The position numbers were made by a program, and so were the translations under genes. DNA of 64,000 bases. Source: Datura wrightii (Eukaryota > Streptophyta > Magnoliopsida > Solanales > Solanaceae). This document shows positions 32,430 through 42,854 of this stretch, in pieces. Each line of letters starts with the position of its first letter. Position 1 is the first letter of the stretch. The notes beneath the pieces were generated by a model. That model was not told the origin of the DNA. It saw only the letters and a list, made by a program, of their open reading frames with translations, and made no database searches. The DNA lies in NCBI GenBank assembly GCA_035772735.1, contig JASDFA010000016.1, forward strand, positions 143,852,501 through 143,916,500. The letters are read 5' to 3'.

Positions 32430-33385
32430 AAAACTATGACAAAATGCAACAACTGTTGTAGTTATTGCAATAAGTAAGTGAGTTGTTGCAGCAATTTAGT
32501 AAATTGTAGTAACGGCTCATTGAACTTATTGGAGACAACTTTAGTTTTTTTTCTCTATTTCATTCAAAATATGTAAAAGTTGTCCAACAACTCCAACAGT
32601 CTTTGCAACCACTCTAGTGATTTTTTAGCAGGTGTTGCAATAACTAACAAAGAAGTTTCAATAGATGTAGTAATTGTTGCAACAACTACAATAGTTGTTG
32701 CAACTTCTTAGTAGTTGTGGTTTTAAATTCAGAAACTCTTTATACAATAACTTACTCAGTTGTTGTAACAACTGATAAAGAATTTCCAACATCCAAAGCA
32801 GTTTTTGAAACTATTGAAGTAACTATGATAATTATTATAATTGTTTTTAGTTATTGCAAACATATTAGAAGTTTTTTGTACAATAGCTTCCTCAGTTATT
32901 GCAACAAGTAATAAAGAAGTTGCAACATTTGAAGCAGTTGTTGCAACTGTTCAAGCAACAACAACAATTGTTGTAACTTTTTTATTAGTTGTTGCAAAAA
33001 GAATTAAAAAAATTTTGTACAAAAACTTCCTCAATCATCACAATAACTGATAAAGAAATTGCAACATTTGAAGCAGTTGCTGCAACTATTGAAGAAACTA
33101 CATAATTATTGTAACTTTTTTATTAGTTGTTGCAAAAAAATCAGAAGCTTTTTGTTAAACAGTTTCCTCAATTGTTGCAACATCAATTATTGCAACAACT
33201 GATAAAGATGTTGCAACATCTGAAACAGTTGTTGCAACTATTGAAGAAACTACAACAATTGTTGCAACTTCTTTATTAGCTATTATGACAAAAATCAGAA
33301 GTTTTTTATACAACAGTTTATTCAGTTATTGCAACAACTGTAATTCCTATTGAAGTTGTTGGAAAAATAACAACTTTACCAAAAT
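32430..33385. repeat. Degenerate ~137-bp tandem repeat rich in the palindrome GTTGCAAC
   Basis: Unit starts (CAGAAGTTTTTTGTACAA-like) fall at about 32730, 32868, 33003, 33140 and 33296, so the period is 135-156. Inside each unit GTTGCAAC, its own reverse complement, and TTGTTGCAACAACT recur. The repeats stay open in one frame for a while (32717-33050), which explains the two short open frames there; I do not consider them genes. Confidence 0.75.
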
Positions 33386-33787
33386 AAACAATACATACAA
33401 AACAACATTAATTACTTATCAAATGATCGAAAATCACCTCTAAAATAATGTCTACTACTACTAGAATGAATCCTTTAAAAAACTACATGAATTGGGTGAA
33501 TTTTTTTTCACCAATTTTTTAAATGAAGAGCATCAGGAGGTCATTGATTGAGAAAGTTTATCTTTAAAGTAAATTAAAATTTTATATAACTTGGATTAAA
33601 GTGGCCTGTCCAAAAGGGTCAAACACCATTAATTACTAATCATAAACTTGTCATCTTTACTCAATAGTTAAAATTTATGTCACCTTTTATAATTTTATAA
33701 CTTTTTTGTCACCATAAATTAATTCACCCTAGATAGATATATAACATTGATAATACTACCCTTAATAGTAGCAAATGATTCTCTGAT

Positions 33788-33945
33788 CATGGAGTAAATT
33801 TTGGAGGCTAATTGGAAGATTCCTTAGAATATAAATATCGAGGTGAATAAGATTAAGGAGTGGAGAAGGAGGGGGAACATTCAAATAGTTCACATTCTGA
33901 GGGAAGAAAATCAAGTGGAGAATTTTTTAGCTAATATTTTCTATT
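33788..33945 (+). pseudogene. RNase H-like fragment of a non-LTR or RVT_3-type element
   Basis: One frame reads KIKEWRRRGNIQIVHILREE, then NQVENFLANIFYF, with a stop upstream near 33800. The HILREENQV..FLAN pattern resembles the end of the plant RNase H-like family (RVT_3), usually HTLREGNQLADFLAN; the catalytic Asp of that block is not clearly kept. Only ~50 codons survive, directly 5' of the LTR at 33963. No reverse transcriptase is next to it. Confidence 0.4.
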
Positions 33946-33962
33946 TTATTGATATAATTCAA

Positions 33963-35530
33963 TGATGAGTTGGAAATTTACTAACTCATTAGGCTTCTAA
34001 GCATGATCTTTTGCCTAGTTTTCGAGTCGTTTATGTGGATTTTATGCCTTTTCTCGTAAATTCTTTCTAGGTACTTCACTGAGTAGAGAAAGCATAAAAT
34101 TGAGCAAAATACATGAGTTTAAGATGAAATTTGATAAGTTAGCATATGAAGGAGAAGGAGAGGGGCCAAAGATAATAGAAGATTTGAGCTCAAGAAGAGG
34201 TGCAAAGACATGCTTTGAATTAGCTAAACGCGGACCTGAAAGGGAAAAATGCGGGTGAAATGTTGAAGCTACTGCCCAAACCGGCTAAACAACCGGCCTT
34301 TCACGGAATGGCATCGGCTAAACGCCCATTAAACCTCTGGTTCCCCTGCCAGGACATTATTTTCAACCGGCTAAAGTTTGGTGCTCCGTGGATTGCCACC
34401 GGCAAAACGCCGATTCCTCACCAGAGAGGCCGTCTAATGAAGGGTAAAAGGGTCCAAAAAGGTATACAAAGCATCTAGAATCTTCAAGGGCTGTTAGGAA
34501 AAGTTGTACACAAGAAAGTACAGATCTTTAGATAGCTTTCTTTGTACACCACTCATTCATTCAATTAGACTTCATTTTCTTCATAGAATATTTGGGGAGA
34601 ATCTTTTCACTCATAAAATTTTAGAGTTAGATAGTAAGTTTCTTCTTCTTTCTTTTTTTTAACCCAAATTAGGGGAATTCCACCATTGTCGTAAGAGCTT
34701 GTGAAGCTGATGTGATGAATGTGAGGGGAATCCTCTTGGTATCTTCTCTCTACCTTTAAGTATGCTTTACTAATTTGTTAGCTAGAGGTATATTCATGGT
34801 GGGTTTGTTAATTTGATTGGATTTTGATAAATTTCTCTTGGATTCTTATTGAAATTGTAGATCTATTATCTTCTCCCAAGTTATAATTGCCAAAATTGAT
34901 GGTTTACAAATATGAATTGTGCTTTACTTTTCTTGCTTTTTCTTGAGAGGGAAAGGTGAGAATTGGGTGAGAAGATAATAGTGAGGAATTGGAGTGTTTG
35001 TGTGTGGGATTAAGCTAGAGATAGTTAAAACCCACATTTTCACTCCATTGAAGGTCAAGGCTAGAAATAGCTAGTCCTTCCTCTAGCTTGTGTGGTTGAT
35101 TACTTGAATTTGCTTTGGGATTTGAAAGAACCCAAGGCATAAACATTTTTATGGTTGAAAAACAAGAGAATGTGAATAATCTACTGCTATCTATGATAAT
35201 TTTGAGTCTAAGGCATTGAAGAAATTCTTGATGTAGTTGTGATCTCATCTATAGAATGCCCCTAGCCTCTCACTTGTGATTGCTTAAATTGAAATTCCCC
35301 TCCAATTAGTCATAGTTTAGAATTAGATAGTTATTTCCCTTAATTTCCTCCCAGTTTTACTTTTTAGATGTTGAACAATTATGCGTTCTAGTTTGAATTA
35401 GTTTATAACTTTTGAATTATCAACTCAATTCTCTGTAGGATTCAACCCTGAGATCCGTCGGAATATTTGTTTTGATACAACAACCATTTACGTTCTTTCG
35501 TAAAAGAAGAGTGTAGTTTGGACGTTATAA
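33963..35530 (+). repeat. 5' LTR of the non-autonomous element
   Basis: About 1568 bp, starting TGATGAGTTGG. The end is GGACGTTATAA where the right copy has GGACGTTATCA. Array of CCGGC/AAACGCC words at 34223-34440. Confidence 0.88.
34223..34440 (+). repeat. CCGGCTAAAC / AAACGCC word array in the 5' LTR
   Basis: Words at about 34223 (GCTAAACGCGG), 34279 (ACCGGCTAAACAACCGGCC), 34311 (ATCGGCTAAACGCCC), 34367 (ACCGGCTAAAG) and 34399 (ACCGGCAAAACGCC): spacing alternates ~56 and ~32. The second LTR repeats them at 39195-39420. Confidence 0.6.
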
Positions 35531-35534
35531 AAAA

Positions 35535-35547
35535 TGGCGTCATTGCC
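35535..35547 (+). other. Primer-binding site, tRNA-Asp type
   Basis: TGGCGTCATTGCC lies four bases after the LTR end. It matches the complement of the tRNA-Asp 3' end over 13 bases with a few mismatches. Confidence 0.75.
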
Positions 35548-35649
35548 AAGAAATTGATGTGATAAGACATTAGTTATTTATTGATTCGAACTAGTTTTGC
35601 ATTTTTGTTTTACATCTTGTATTGTTTTTATTTTTGTTTGTTTGTAGTT

Positions 35650-36656
35650 GAATGATGGCATCTTGGAATGAAAGGAGGTTTGTTACCCTTATTATGATGA
35701 TCCATGTCCCTATTGTAGAGGACCACACTATTGGCAAGATTACAAATATGCCCCTAGAAGGGAGACGAGTGCACCTTCTCCTTCCTATGATGGGTATAGA
35801 TGCACCTTATGTGGAAGTCATGGGAGACATTGGAATGGATGCCCAAATGGAGTCACTTCTCGCTATAGTTACTATGATAGAAGTTGTGCTCATAAGCTTG
35901 AAAGAAATGAAGTCATGGCAAGTGAAGGAAGGAGAAATACATGTGGGCACATAGAAGTCATGCTCCCAAGCCTTTTTGGAGCAGGTGTCTAATTCGGAAA
36001 AGAATGTTAATCCCTCCATGCCGATGGAATCATCAACTTCTCAAGAAGAGAGCGATAAATCTCTAAAAAATGAAGTGGAGGAGACATTGAGGAGCATAAC
36101 AAGAAGAAGTGAACAATGGGGCATAGTTCAACTCGACTCATGGAAGGAAGCTCAAAATGATGATGAAGAAGGAGTCAAGGTGAACTTTAAAGAAATCACA
36201 GGATTGTGCCAACCAACTAACATTGCAAACAAGCAAGATACTGAAGTTGAAAAAGTGACACTAGAGTCCCCAAGTTACATCCAAAACAAATCATGCTCAA
36301 AGGACTCTAGTGCACTTGAAAAGGAGCATGTCAAGAAAGAAGCATGCTTGAAAAGGGAGCGACTTAGACCGCCCTCTTATCATTTTTCAACATTGAACTT
36401 AGTTGACAAAATGGATACTAAGGAGACCAAGTCAATGGAGGAAGCTGAGGAGGAAGATCAAGGTGGCTTCATCTTGAAGTATACAATACCAACAAGGACA
36501 AAGCACCTCCCTCCTTTAAGGGTCAAGAAACAAAAGATGCAATATCTATTGCTTGGTCCCTTGATGCTTACACCACCAACCCTCAAGAGAAGTAGAAGAA
36601 TGGATAAGAATTTAGGGGTGCGATTCAAATGCTCAAAATGGAGAGAAAAGTGGTGA
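35650..36656 (+). pseudogene. Single coding region of the non-autonomous element (zinc-knuckle-like, then acidic/basic tail)
   Basis: The start context MASWNERR (from 35655) is followed by a one-base frame change to 35672-35992, which reads CYPYYDDPCPYCRGPHYW and, further on, CTLCGSHGRHWNGC. These two C-x2-C...H...C blocks resemble gag nucleic-acid-binding knuckles, though their spacing is not the classic CCHC. A second shift leads into the open frame 35976-36656, rich in Glu/Lys/Ser (SQEESDKSLKNEVEETLRS) with a Lys/Arg-rich end. No enzyme motif is seen. I do not recognise the family. A role as a particle or RNA-binding protein is inferred from the knuckles and position. Confidence 0.55.
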
Positions 36657-36695
36657 AGTTGAAGTCTTTGAGCCATGACGTGAACTAAGGCGCTT

Positions 36696-36713
36696 CTTGG
36701 GAGGCAACCCAAG
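36696..36713 (+). other. Conserved Athila/Tat-type hairpin
   Basis: CTTGGG-AGGCAA-CCCAAG, a perfect 6-bp stem 40 bases after the coding region. Its counterparts at 21285-21302 and 2921-2938 have CATGGG/CCCATG. Confidence 0.75.
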
Positions 36714-36719
36714 TGCTTT

Positions 36720-38948
36720 TACTTTTTGTTTTTACTTTTTACTTTTGTTTTGTTTTACTTGATGTTTTTGTTGTCTTTGTTTGTGCAAGGGTGCAATAGG
36801 TATGGAATGTGATGAAGGTGAGAGAATCCAAATGTAAAGTGAGCAACTAGCGCTAAACCGATGAAGCGCAAGTTCAAATGCGTGAAACGCATATGTCAAA
36901 TAGAATGCCTAGATGAAAAATTGCTTAAGTAGTGGCATATCAGTGTTAGACCGGCGAAACGCCGGTTCAAAGGCGTGAAGTGCCAGTTGAACGCCAGTTA
37001 TGAGAAGAAAGCCTAGAGAGTTCTTTCACCTATTCCTTCCTTACTTTGTTTTACCATGCGCATCGAGGACAGTGCTTTATTTGTGTTAGGGGGTGAAGTC
37101 TGAGTAAGCCACTTGTTAAGTGATGCATGATATGGCCCTATGAGAGATTGGGTGACGTCATTCTTAAGGGCAAATCGTCATTACTTATTAGTAGTATCGC
37201 CTTTTTAGATATTAGTATTTGAATAAACTCCAAGGGTTTTCTTTATACTATGGTTCTTTTCCAAGGAGCGATTTCTTTGTCTTTTCTTTTTGTTGTCGAA
37301 CTGGGTTGACACTTTCCGATGATAGATTGAGAGACTACTTTCTTGAGAGAAAATGTCAAGTCTAGAGTCTTGTCGAGTCTTTTGTGCACTTATTTGATAA
37401 GGTACCACCAATATTTCTTGCTTGGCATTGTGCATGAGCTTTTGAAAAGAAAAAGAGGGCATCTAAATGTGAGAATGAGCACTCCCTTGTCATGAATTAT
37501 ACATTCATTTCTTGGCTTTTTTATTCATAATTAGCTTGTGGAAAGTCATTCTCTTAATGCAATGAAGTAAGTGTGTGAACTTCTTGGATTGTGATGCATT
37601 GTGTGGTGAGGATTTTTAGCCTAATTCTTATGTATGCATGATTGTCTAGAACTTGCTCTAATGTGCTTCAAGGTAAAATGTTAGATGAAGTTGTACTCAA
37701 AACATGATCTTAGGCTCTCTTTTAAAAATCACTTCGCCCAAAATGACCTCCTTGAACATCTTCCGTCATTAGCCAATGTTGAGCCCCTTAAACCTTCTTC
37801 TTGGAAATCACATTACAAGCCTAATGACCCTTTTTAATCCTCCTTTTTGGCACCCGTCCTCCCTAATTGCTAGTAATGAAAGAATTAAAAAAAATGGGGC
37901 TTCAAACCCAAGAAATGGGGAGAGATAAGAAAATGAGTCTGGAATGAGGCAAAAGCCTAAGTTTGGGGGTTTGCAAGAAAAGGGGAAGACATGAGAGCTT
38001 TAATTTGAGGTAGCATCACATTGTGATCAAAATGCATAAAATGATAGGTTGAGAAATCTTGGTTCTTCAAAAGAGAAAAAGAATTGTGAATTGGTGCTAC
38101 CTCTTGCTAAGATGAGGCTAATTGTGAGATCCTATGAAGTTATAAATAAAGCCATTGAGAAATGAAAGCCAAAGATGATGAAATAGGAGAAATAAGGTGG
38201 AGTGATTGAAAAGAGTTGATGGGAGGTTAAAAATGTTCACAAAAGGCATTAGGGAGGCTCTAGTCACTAGAGCTAAATAATTATTCTACCCTTACCCCTT
38301 GCCTTCATTATGGCCTACAAGTCCTAATTGATTTTGAGTGTAGCAACACTACATTAGTGGCGATATACATGAAGGGAAAGCCTATGGGTCAATTTGTATG
38401 CACTTGAATTTCTTTGTGAGAGTGAGCGCATTTGTCTTATCTTATAATCCCATTGTATGAAATGCTAAAAAAATCTGTGTGGAATTCTCTCTTCTTGTGA
38501 GGGGCATCATTTCCTTGGAGTACATGCTTAAAATTATTTTCAAATAGAGGTATGGTTAAGGCAAGCGGGTAGCTAACTTTAAGGCAAGCTTTGAATGTGA
38601 ATTGTCAATGACTTGACATGCTCTTTGAACTTGTTTTGAGGAACTATGCCCCTTGTTTGAATGAAATGAATACATGCAAGAAATGTTTAATGATTGTGGT
38701 TATCAATTGAAGCTTGTACAACATGATTTGAGTCTTTTATTTTTCTTGAGTTGGTGTATAATGTTTGGGTTATCTTGAGGCCTGATGATTTTGTGTATAA
38801 CAATTGTAATGATCTAAGTTTTAGCAATGTCCTCTTATGAAAGAACGTCCTGATTGGTCCTTTATGAAAAAACTCATAAATAGCATGTTGTTCATTTGCT
38901 CAATTGTAAAGAATTGCATTACTTGAGGACAAACATCGATTGGGGGTT
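36720..38948 (+). other. 3' noncoding region of the non-autonomous element
   Basis: About 2.2 kb without a convincing coding frame. It holds copies of the LTR words (ACCGGCGAAACGCCGG near 36953), the GAGGACAGTGCTTTATTTG block (37067) and A-rich stretches. It ends ACATCGATTGGGGGTT, the polypurine tract. Confidence 0.7.
36845..37010 (+). repeat. Internal copies of the LTR GCGAAACGC words
   Basis: GCTAAACCGATGAAGCGC, AATGCGTGAAACGCATA, ACCGGCGAAACGCCGG and GGCGTGAAGTGCC follow each other. Several are near-palindromes and match the LTR array at 34223-34440. Confidence 0.6.
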
Positions 38949-40508
38949 TGATGAGTTGGAAATTTACCAACTCATAGCATGAGCTTTTGCCTAGTTTTCG
39001 AGTCATTTATGTGGATTTTATGCCCTTTCTCTTGAATTCTTTCTAGGTACTTCACGTGAGTAGAGAAAGCATAAAATTGAGCAAAACACATGGATTTTGA
39101 GATGAAATTTTATAAGTTAGCATATGAATGAGAGGGGCCAAAGATAATAGAATATTTGAGCTCAAGAAGAGTTGCAAAGACATGCTTTGAATAGTTAAAC
39201 GCGGACCTGGAAGGGCAAAACGCGGGCGAAACGCCGAAGATACTACGCAGACCGGCTAAACAACCGGCCTTTCATGAAATGGCATCGGCTAAACGCCCAT
39301 TGAATTGCCGGTTCCCCCTGCCAGGACATTGTTTTCAACCGGCTAAAGTTTGGTGCTCTGTGGATTGTCACCGTCGAAACGCCTATTCCTCACCGGAGAG
39401 GCCGTCCAATGAATGGTAAAAGGGTCCAAAAAGGTCTCCAAAGCATATAGAATCTTCAAGGGCATTTAGGAAAAGTTGTACACAAGAAAGTACAAATAGT
39501 TAGATAGCTTTCATTGTACACCACTCATTCATTGAATTAGACTTCATTTTCTTCATAGAATTTTTGGGAAGAATCTTTTCACCATAGAATTTTAGAGTTA
39601 GATAGTACTTTTATTCTTTATTTTCTTTAACCCAAATTGGGAAAATTCCACCATTGTTGTAAGAGCTTGTGAAGCAAATTTGTGAAGATAATGTGATGAA
39701 TGTGAGGGGAATCCTCTAGGTATCTTCTCTCTACCTTTAAGTATGCTTTACTAATTTGCTAGCCAGAGGTATATTCATGGTGGGTTTGTTAATTTGATTG
39801 AGTTTTGATAAATTTCTCTTGGATTCTTATTAAAATTATAGATCTATTATCTTCTCCCAAGTTATAATTGCCAAAATTGATGGTTTGCAAACATGAACTG
39901 TGCTTTACTTTTCTTGCTTTTGCTTGAGAGAGAAAGGTGAGAATTGGGTGAGAAGATAATAGTGAGGAATTGGAGTGTTTGTGTGTGGGATTAAGCTAGA
40001 GATAGTTAAAACTCATACTTTCACTCCATTAAAGGTCAAGGCTAGAATAGCTAGTCCTTCCTCAAGCTTGTGTGGTTGATTACTTGAATTGGCTTTGGGC
40101 TTTGAAAGAACCCAAGGCATACACATTCTTATGGTTGAAAAACCAGAGAATGTGAATAATCCACTGCTATCTATGATAATTTTGAGCTTAAGGCATTGAA
40201 GAAATTTTCAATTTCGTTGTGATCTCATCTATAGAATGCCCCTAGCCTCTCACTTGTGATTGCTTCAATTGAAATTCCCCTCCAATTAGTCTTAGTTTAG
40301 ATTAGATAGTTATTTCCCTTTAATTTCCCCCCAATTTTACTTTTTAGATGTTGAACAATTATGCTTTCTAATTTGAATTAGTTTAGAACTTTTGAATTAT
40401 AGACTCAATTCTCTGTAGGATTCAACCTCGACATCCGTCTGGATATTTGTTTTGATACAACGACTATTTCCTCTTTCGTAAAAAAAGAGTGTAGTTTGGA
40501 CGTTATCA
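38949..40508 (+). repeat. 3' LTR of the non-autonomous element
   Basis: 1560 bp, TGATGAGTTGG to GTTATCA. It aligns with 33963-35530 over its full length with scattered differences and small indels. Confidence 0.9.
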
Positions 40509-40583
40509 TTTCAACATTATAACTTTCAAGAATTACTAATTGGAGGAAGAAAGCTACTCAATAATGATAAATAAAAAGTATCT

Positions 40584-42849
40584 TATAATACCCCAAAAGT
40601 TTCTTACACCAAATCCCAGACTTGAAATGAAAAATCAGATTGAGACCAGAAAATTTTTGCTTCAGAATGACTCAAGCAACGACTCATTGTCAGGACCAAT
40701 GACGTGTCAGGAGAGTCGTTGTCAACCTCTACAAATTTTCTTTTAGGTACCAACAAAGCATAGAATGACTCGTTGAATGATGTAACGGGTCATCCTGTTG
40801 CCCGTTGTAACCTAGTCATGAAGCTTTTCAAATCCTTCCCGAGAACCAATGAGCCAGACAACGAGTCACTAGAAGAAGCAACGACCTGTCTATGAAGTTG
40901 TTAAAAGAAATCCAAATAATGCTAAAGTCATACCAGTGACAACGGGTTAAAAAAATGACCCGTTATTTCATATAATGGGCCATTATGTCTGTCCATTGGG
41001 GGAGATCTAGAATCTGTTCAAAACTTCCTCCAATGACAGCAAGTGGAACCAAAGACCCGTTGTTTCATATAATGGGTCATCGTTCCCATTCGTTGGTCAA
41101 CTCTAGAAACTGAATTTTTAGACTTAGGACCAATGATTGGTCCCAATGAGTCGTGGTTACAACCAACGACTCATTATGTGACTCGTTAGATCCTGACGGA
41201 CAGTTTTCTAAACTTTGCTCTAGGAGCATTTTTGTAAGTTTTCACTATTTTAGTTCCTAAACTACATTATTTTTGAAATATTTTTTAAAGGATTTAGAGG
41301 GGTAAATGGTTCTTCTCCCTCATTCTCCACTTAGATTTTCAAATATCATTTGTAGACTTCAGAGCTTTTCTCTCCAGCCAAGAACTAGGGTTTCTAATTA
41401 TCCTCAGAATTTTTGAGTTATTTCTCTAAGATTTTTCTCTAGGTATGTGGGATTTCAACAAGGGTCATCCTTTCACCCTTGTGTCCCAAAAGCTTTCAGA
41501 AAACATTGATATCTCAGCCCCATAGAAAAATCATGTCTTAGGGTTTTTGTTCAGTTATGAGTTCCCTTATTACTTCAATGTTCTCAGGTCTCTTGTGATT
41601 CTAGCATGTGATATTCATGGTTTTACAAATTCAGTTACAAATGATATTTTCATGAAAGATTTTCACATTATTCAAGCTCAGTTATATAAATATATATTTT
41701 GCTTCTATATGGAATTGAGTTAGCATGAATTCATATTTCAATCTTTGTAATTCTATCATGATTTCAGTATACAGATGTTAACAACATAATCAGTATTTTT
41801 AGGTTCTTTAGACCCTCAGAATACTATCAGATAAAGTTTGTTTTTGAGTTAGCTTTAAGAACACTAGTTTTTAAGCTATCAATAAATATTCAGTAAACTT
41901 ATCAATTGGGAGTAGTTCTAAGCACCGATCTGGTCTAGGATTCAGCTCACCCAGGAGCTAGAACTACGTGCCACAATAGGTTATTAGCCTGAATGGACAT
42001 CAATTTTAGTGATCACATCAGCCATGCCTTTATACCCTGGCAAGGTATATTAGGTCCTACTAATAGGGCGTATATATTGAAATCCATATTTAGCTCACAT
42101 GGTTATATGTCGGTTAACAGGCTCTCCCATCATTTTGTACAGTTAAAGTCTCAGTCACAGTTACAAAATTAGTTTTTAGTACGTGTACATGACCCTTAAA
42201 TAAGTTTTTTACTATACTTTATTACGTATTGCCAGACCACTGCTTCACATTGATATTTATGTATTTTAGTAAGGGTCGTGGTACTTCAGTTCAGTTATGC
42301 ATTTTAGCACAACTTTTCACACTAACAGTTTGTTCTATATATATTCCAGTTGCATATCTCATATACTCAGTACATTCAAAGTACTGATCGCACACTTCTT
42401 ATATTATATCATTTTATCATATGGGCTTGGGCTCTCAAGCTCAGCAGCGGGGTTAATTTCTCCTTCAGACTTATTGCAGTAGAGATCTATTCGTGAGTCC
42501 TCATCTTCCGATGACCGGAGTCTTCATTTTCAGTTATTATCATTTTTAGTTTTTCAAATATTAGCGTTAGCTGGGGGTTTGTCCAATAAACTTATCAGTT
42601 TCTTTTAGAAGTCTTTCAGAGAGAGTGTTAGTTTAAGCTCAAGTGTTAGTGTTTGATTAAATTTCAGTATCTTATCAGATGTTCTATACTTATAAAAGTA
42701 TTTGGTTAGTGGTTATAAATAGTTTCCGCTTAAGGTTCTTTTACAGTAGTTCAATCATAATAGAATTATGCTAAGTCATGGGTTAGCTTGGAGCCATTCG
42801 TGGTTCTAAGCACTGTGTCCCGTCCAGGATGTACACTCGGGTCATGACA
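40584..42849 (+). mobile_element. Solo LTR of a third chromovirus family (TSD TATCT)
   Basis: 2266 bp. It starts TATAATACCCC (family form TGTAATACCCC) and ends GTCATGACA. TATCT lies on both sides (40579-40583 and 42850-42854), an exact TSD, so this is a solo LTR. It has the ACGACTCGT-type word array at about 40675-41190 and a diverged form of the GTAC/hairpin block at 42359-42425. Confidence 0.9.
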
Positions 42850-42854
42850 TATCT

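Larger units (their letters stand above)
33963..40508 (+). mobile_element. Complete non-autonomous LTR retrotransposon (tRNA-Asp primer, TGAT...ATCA ends)
   Basis: 6.5 kb with LTRs at 33963-35530 and 38949-40508, primer site at 35535-35547, polypurine tract at 38941-38948 and TTCAA before the left LTR, with TTTCAA after the right one (TSD with a one-base offset). The 3.4-kb interior has one coding region with zinc-knuckle-like motifs (35650-36656) and long noncoding parts; no protease, RT, RNase H or integrase. The hairpin CTTGGG-AGGCAA-CCCAAG and the GAGGACAGTG block tie it to the Athila/Tat group. It would need enzymes from another element. Confidence 0.88.

Noticed and set aside
32717..33050. 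Two short genes in the GTTGCAAC array
   Set aside because: The text is the translation of a DNA tandem repeat and is itself repeated; no start context or homology.
31889..33385. CACTA-type DNA transposon
   Set aside because: The palindromic array is suggestive of subterminal repeats, but I found no CACTA termini, 3-bp TSD or transposase.
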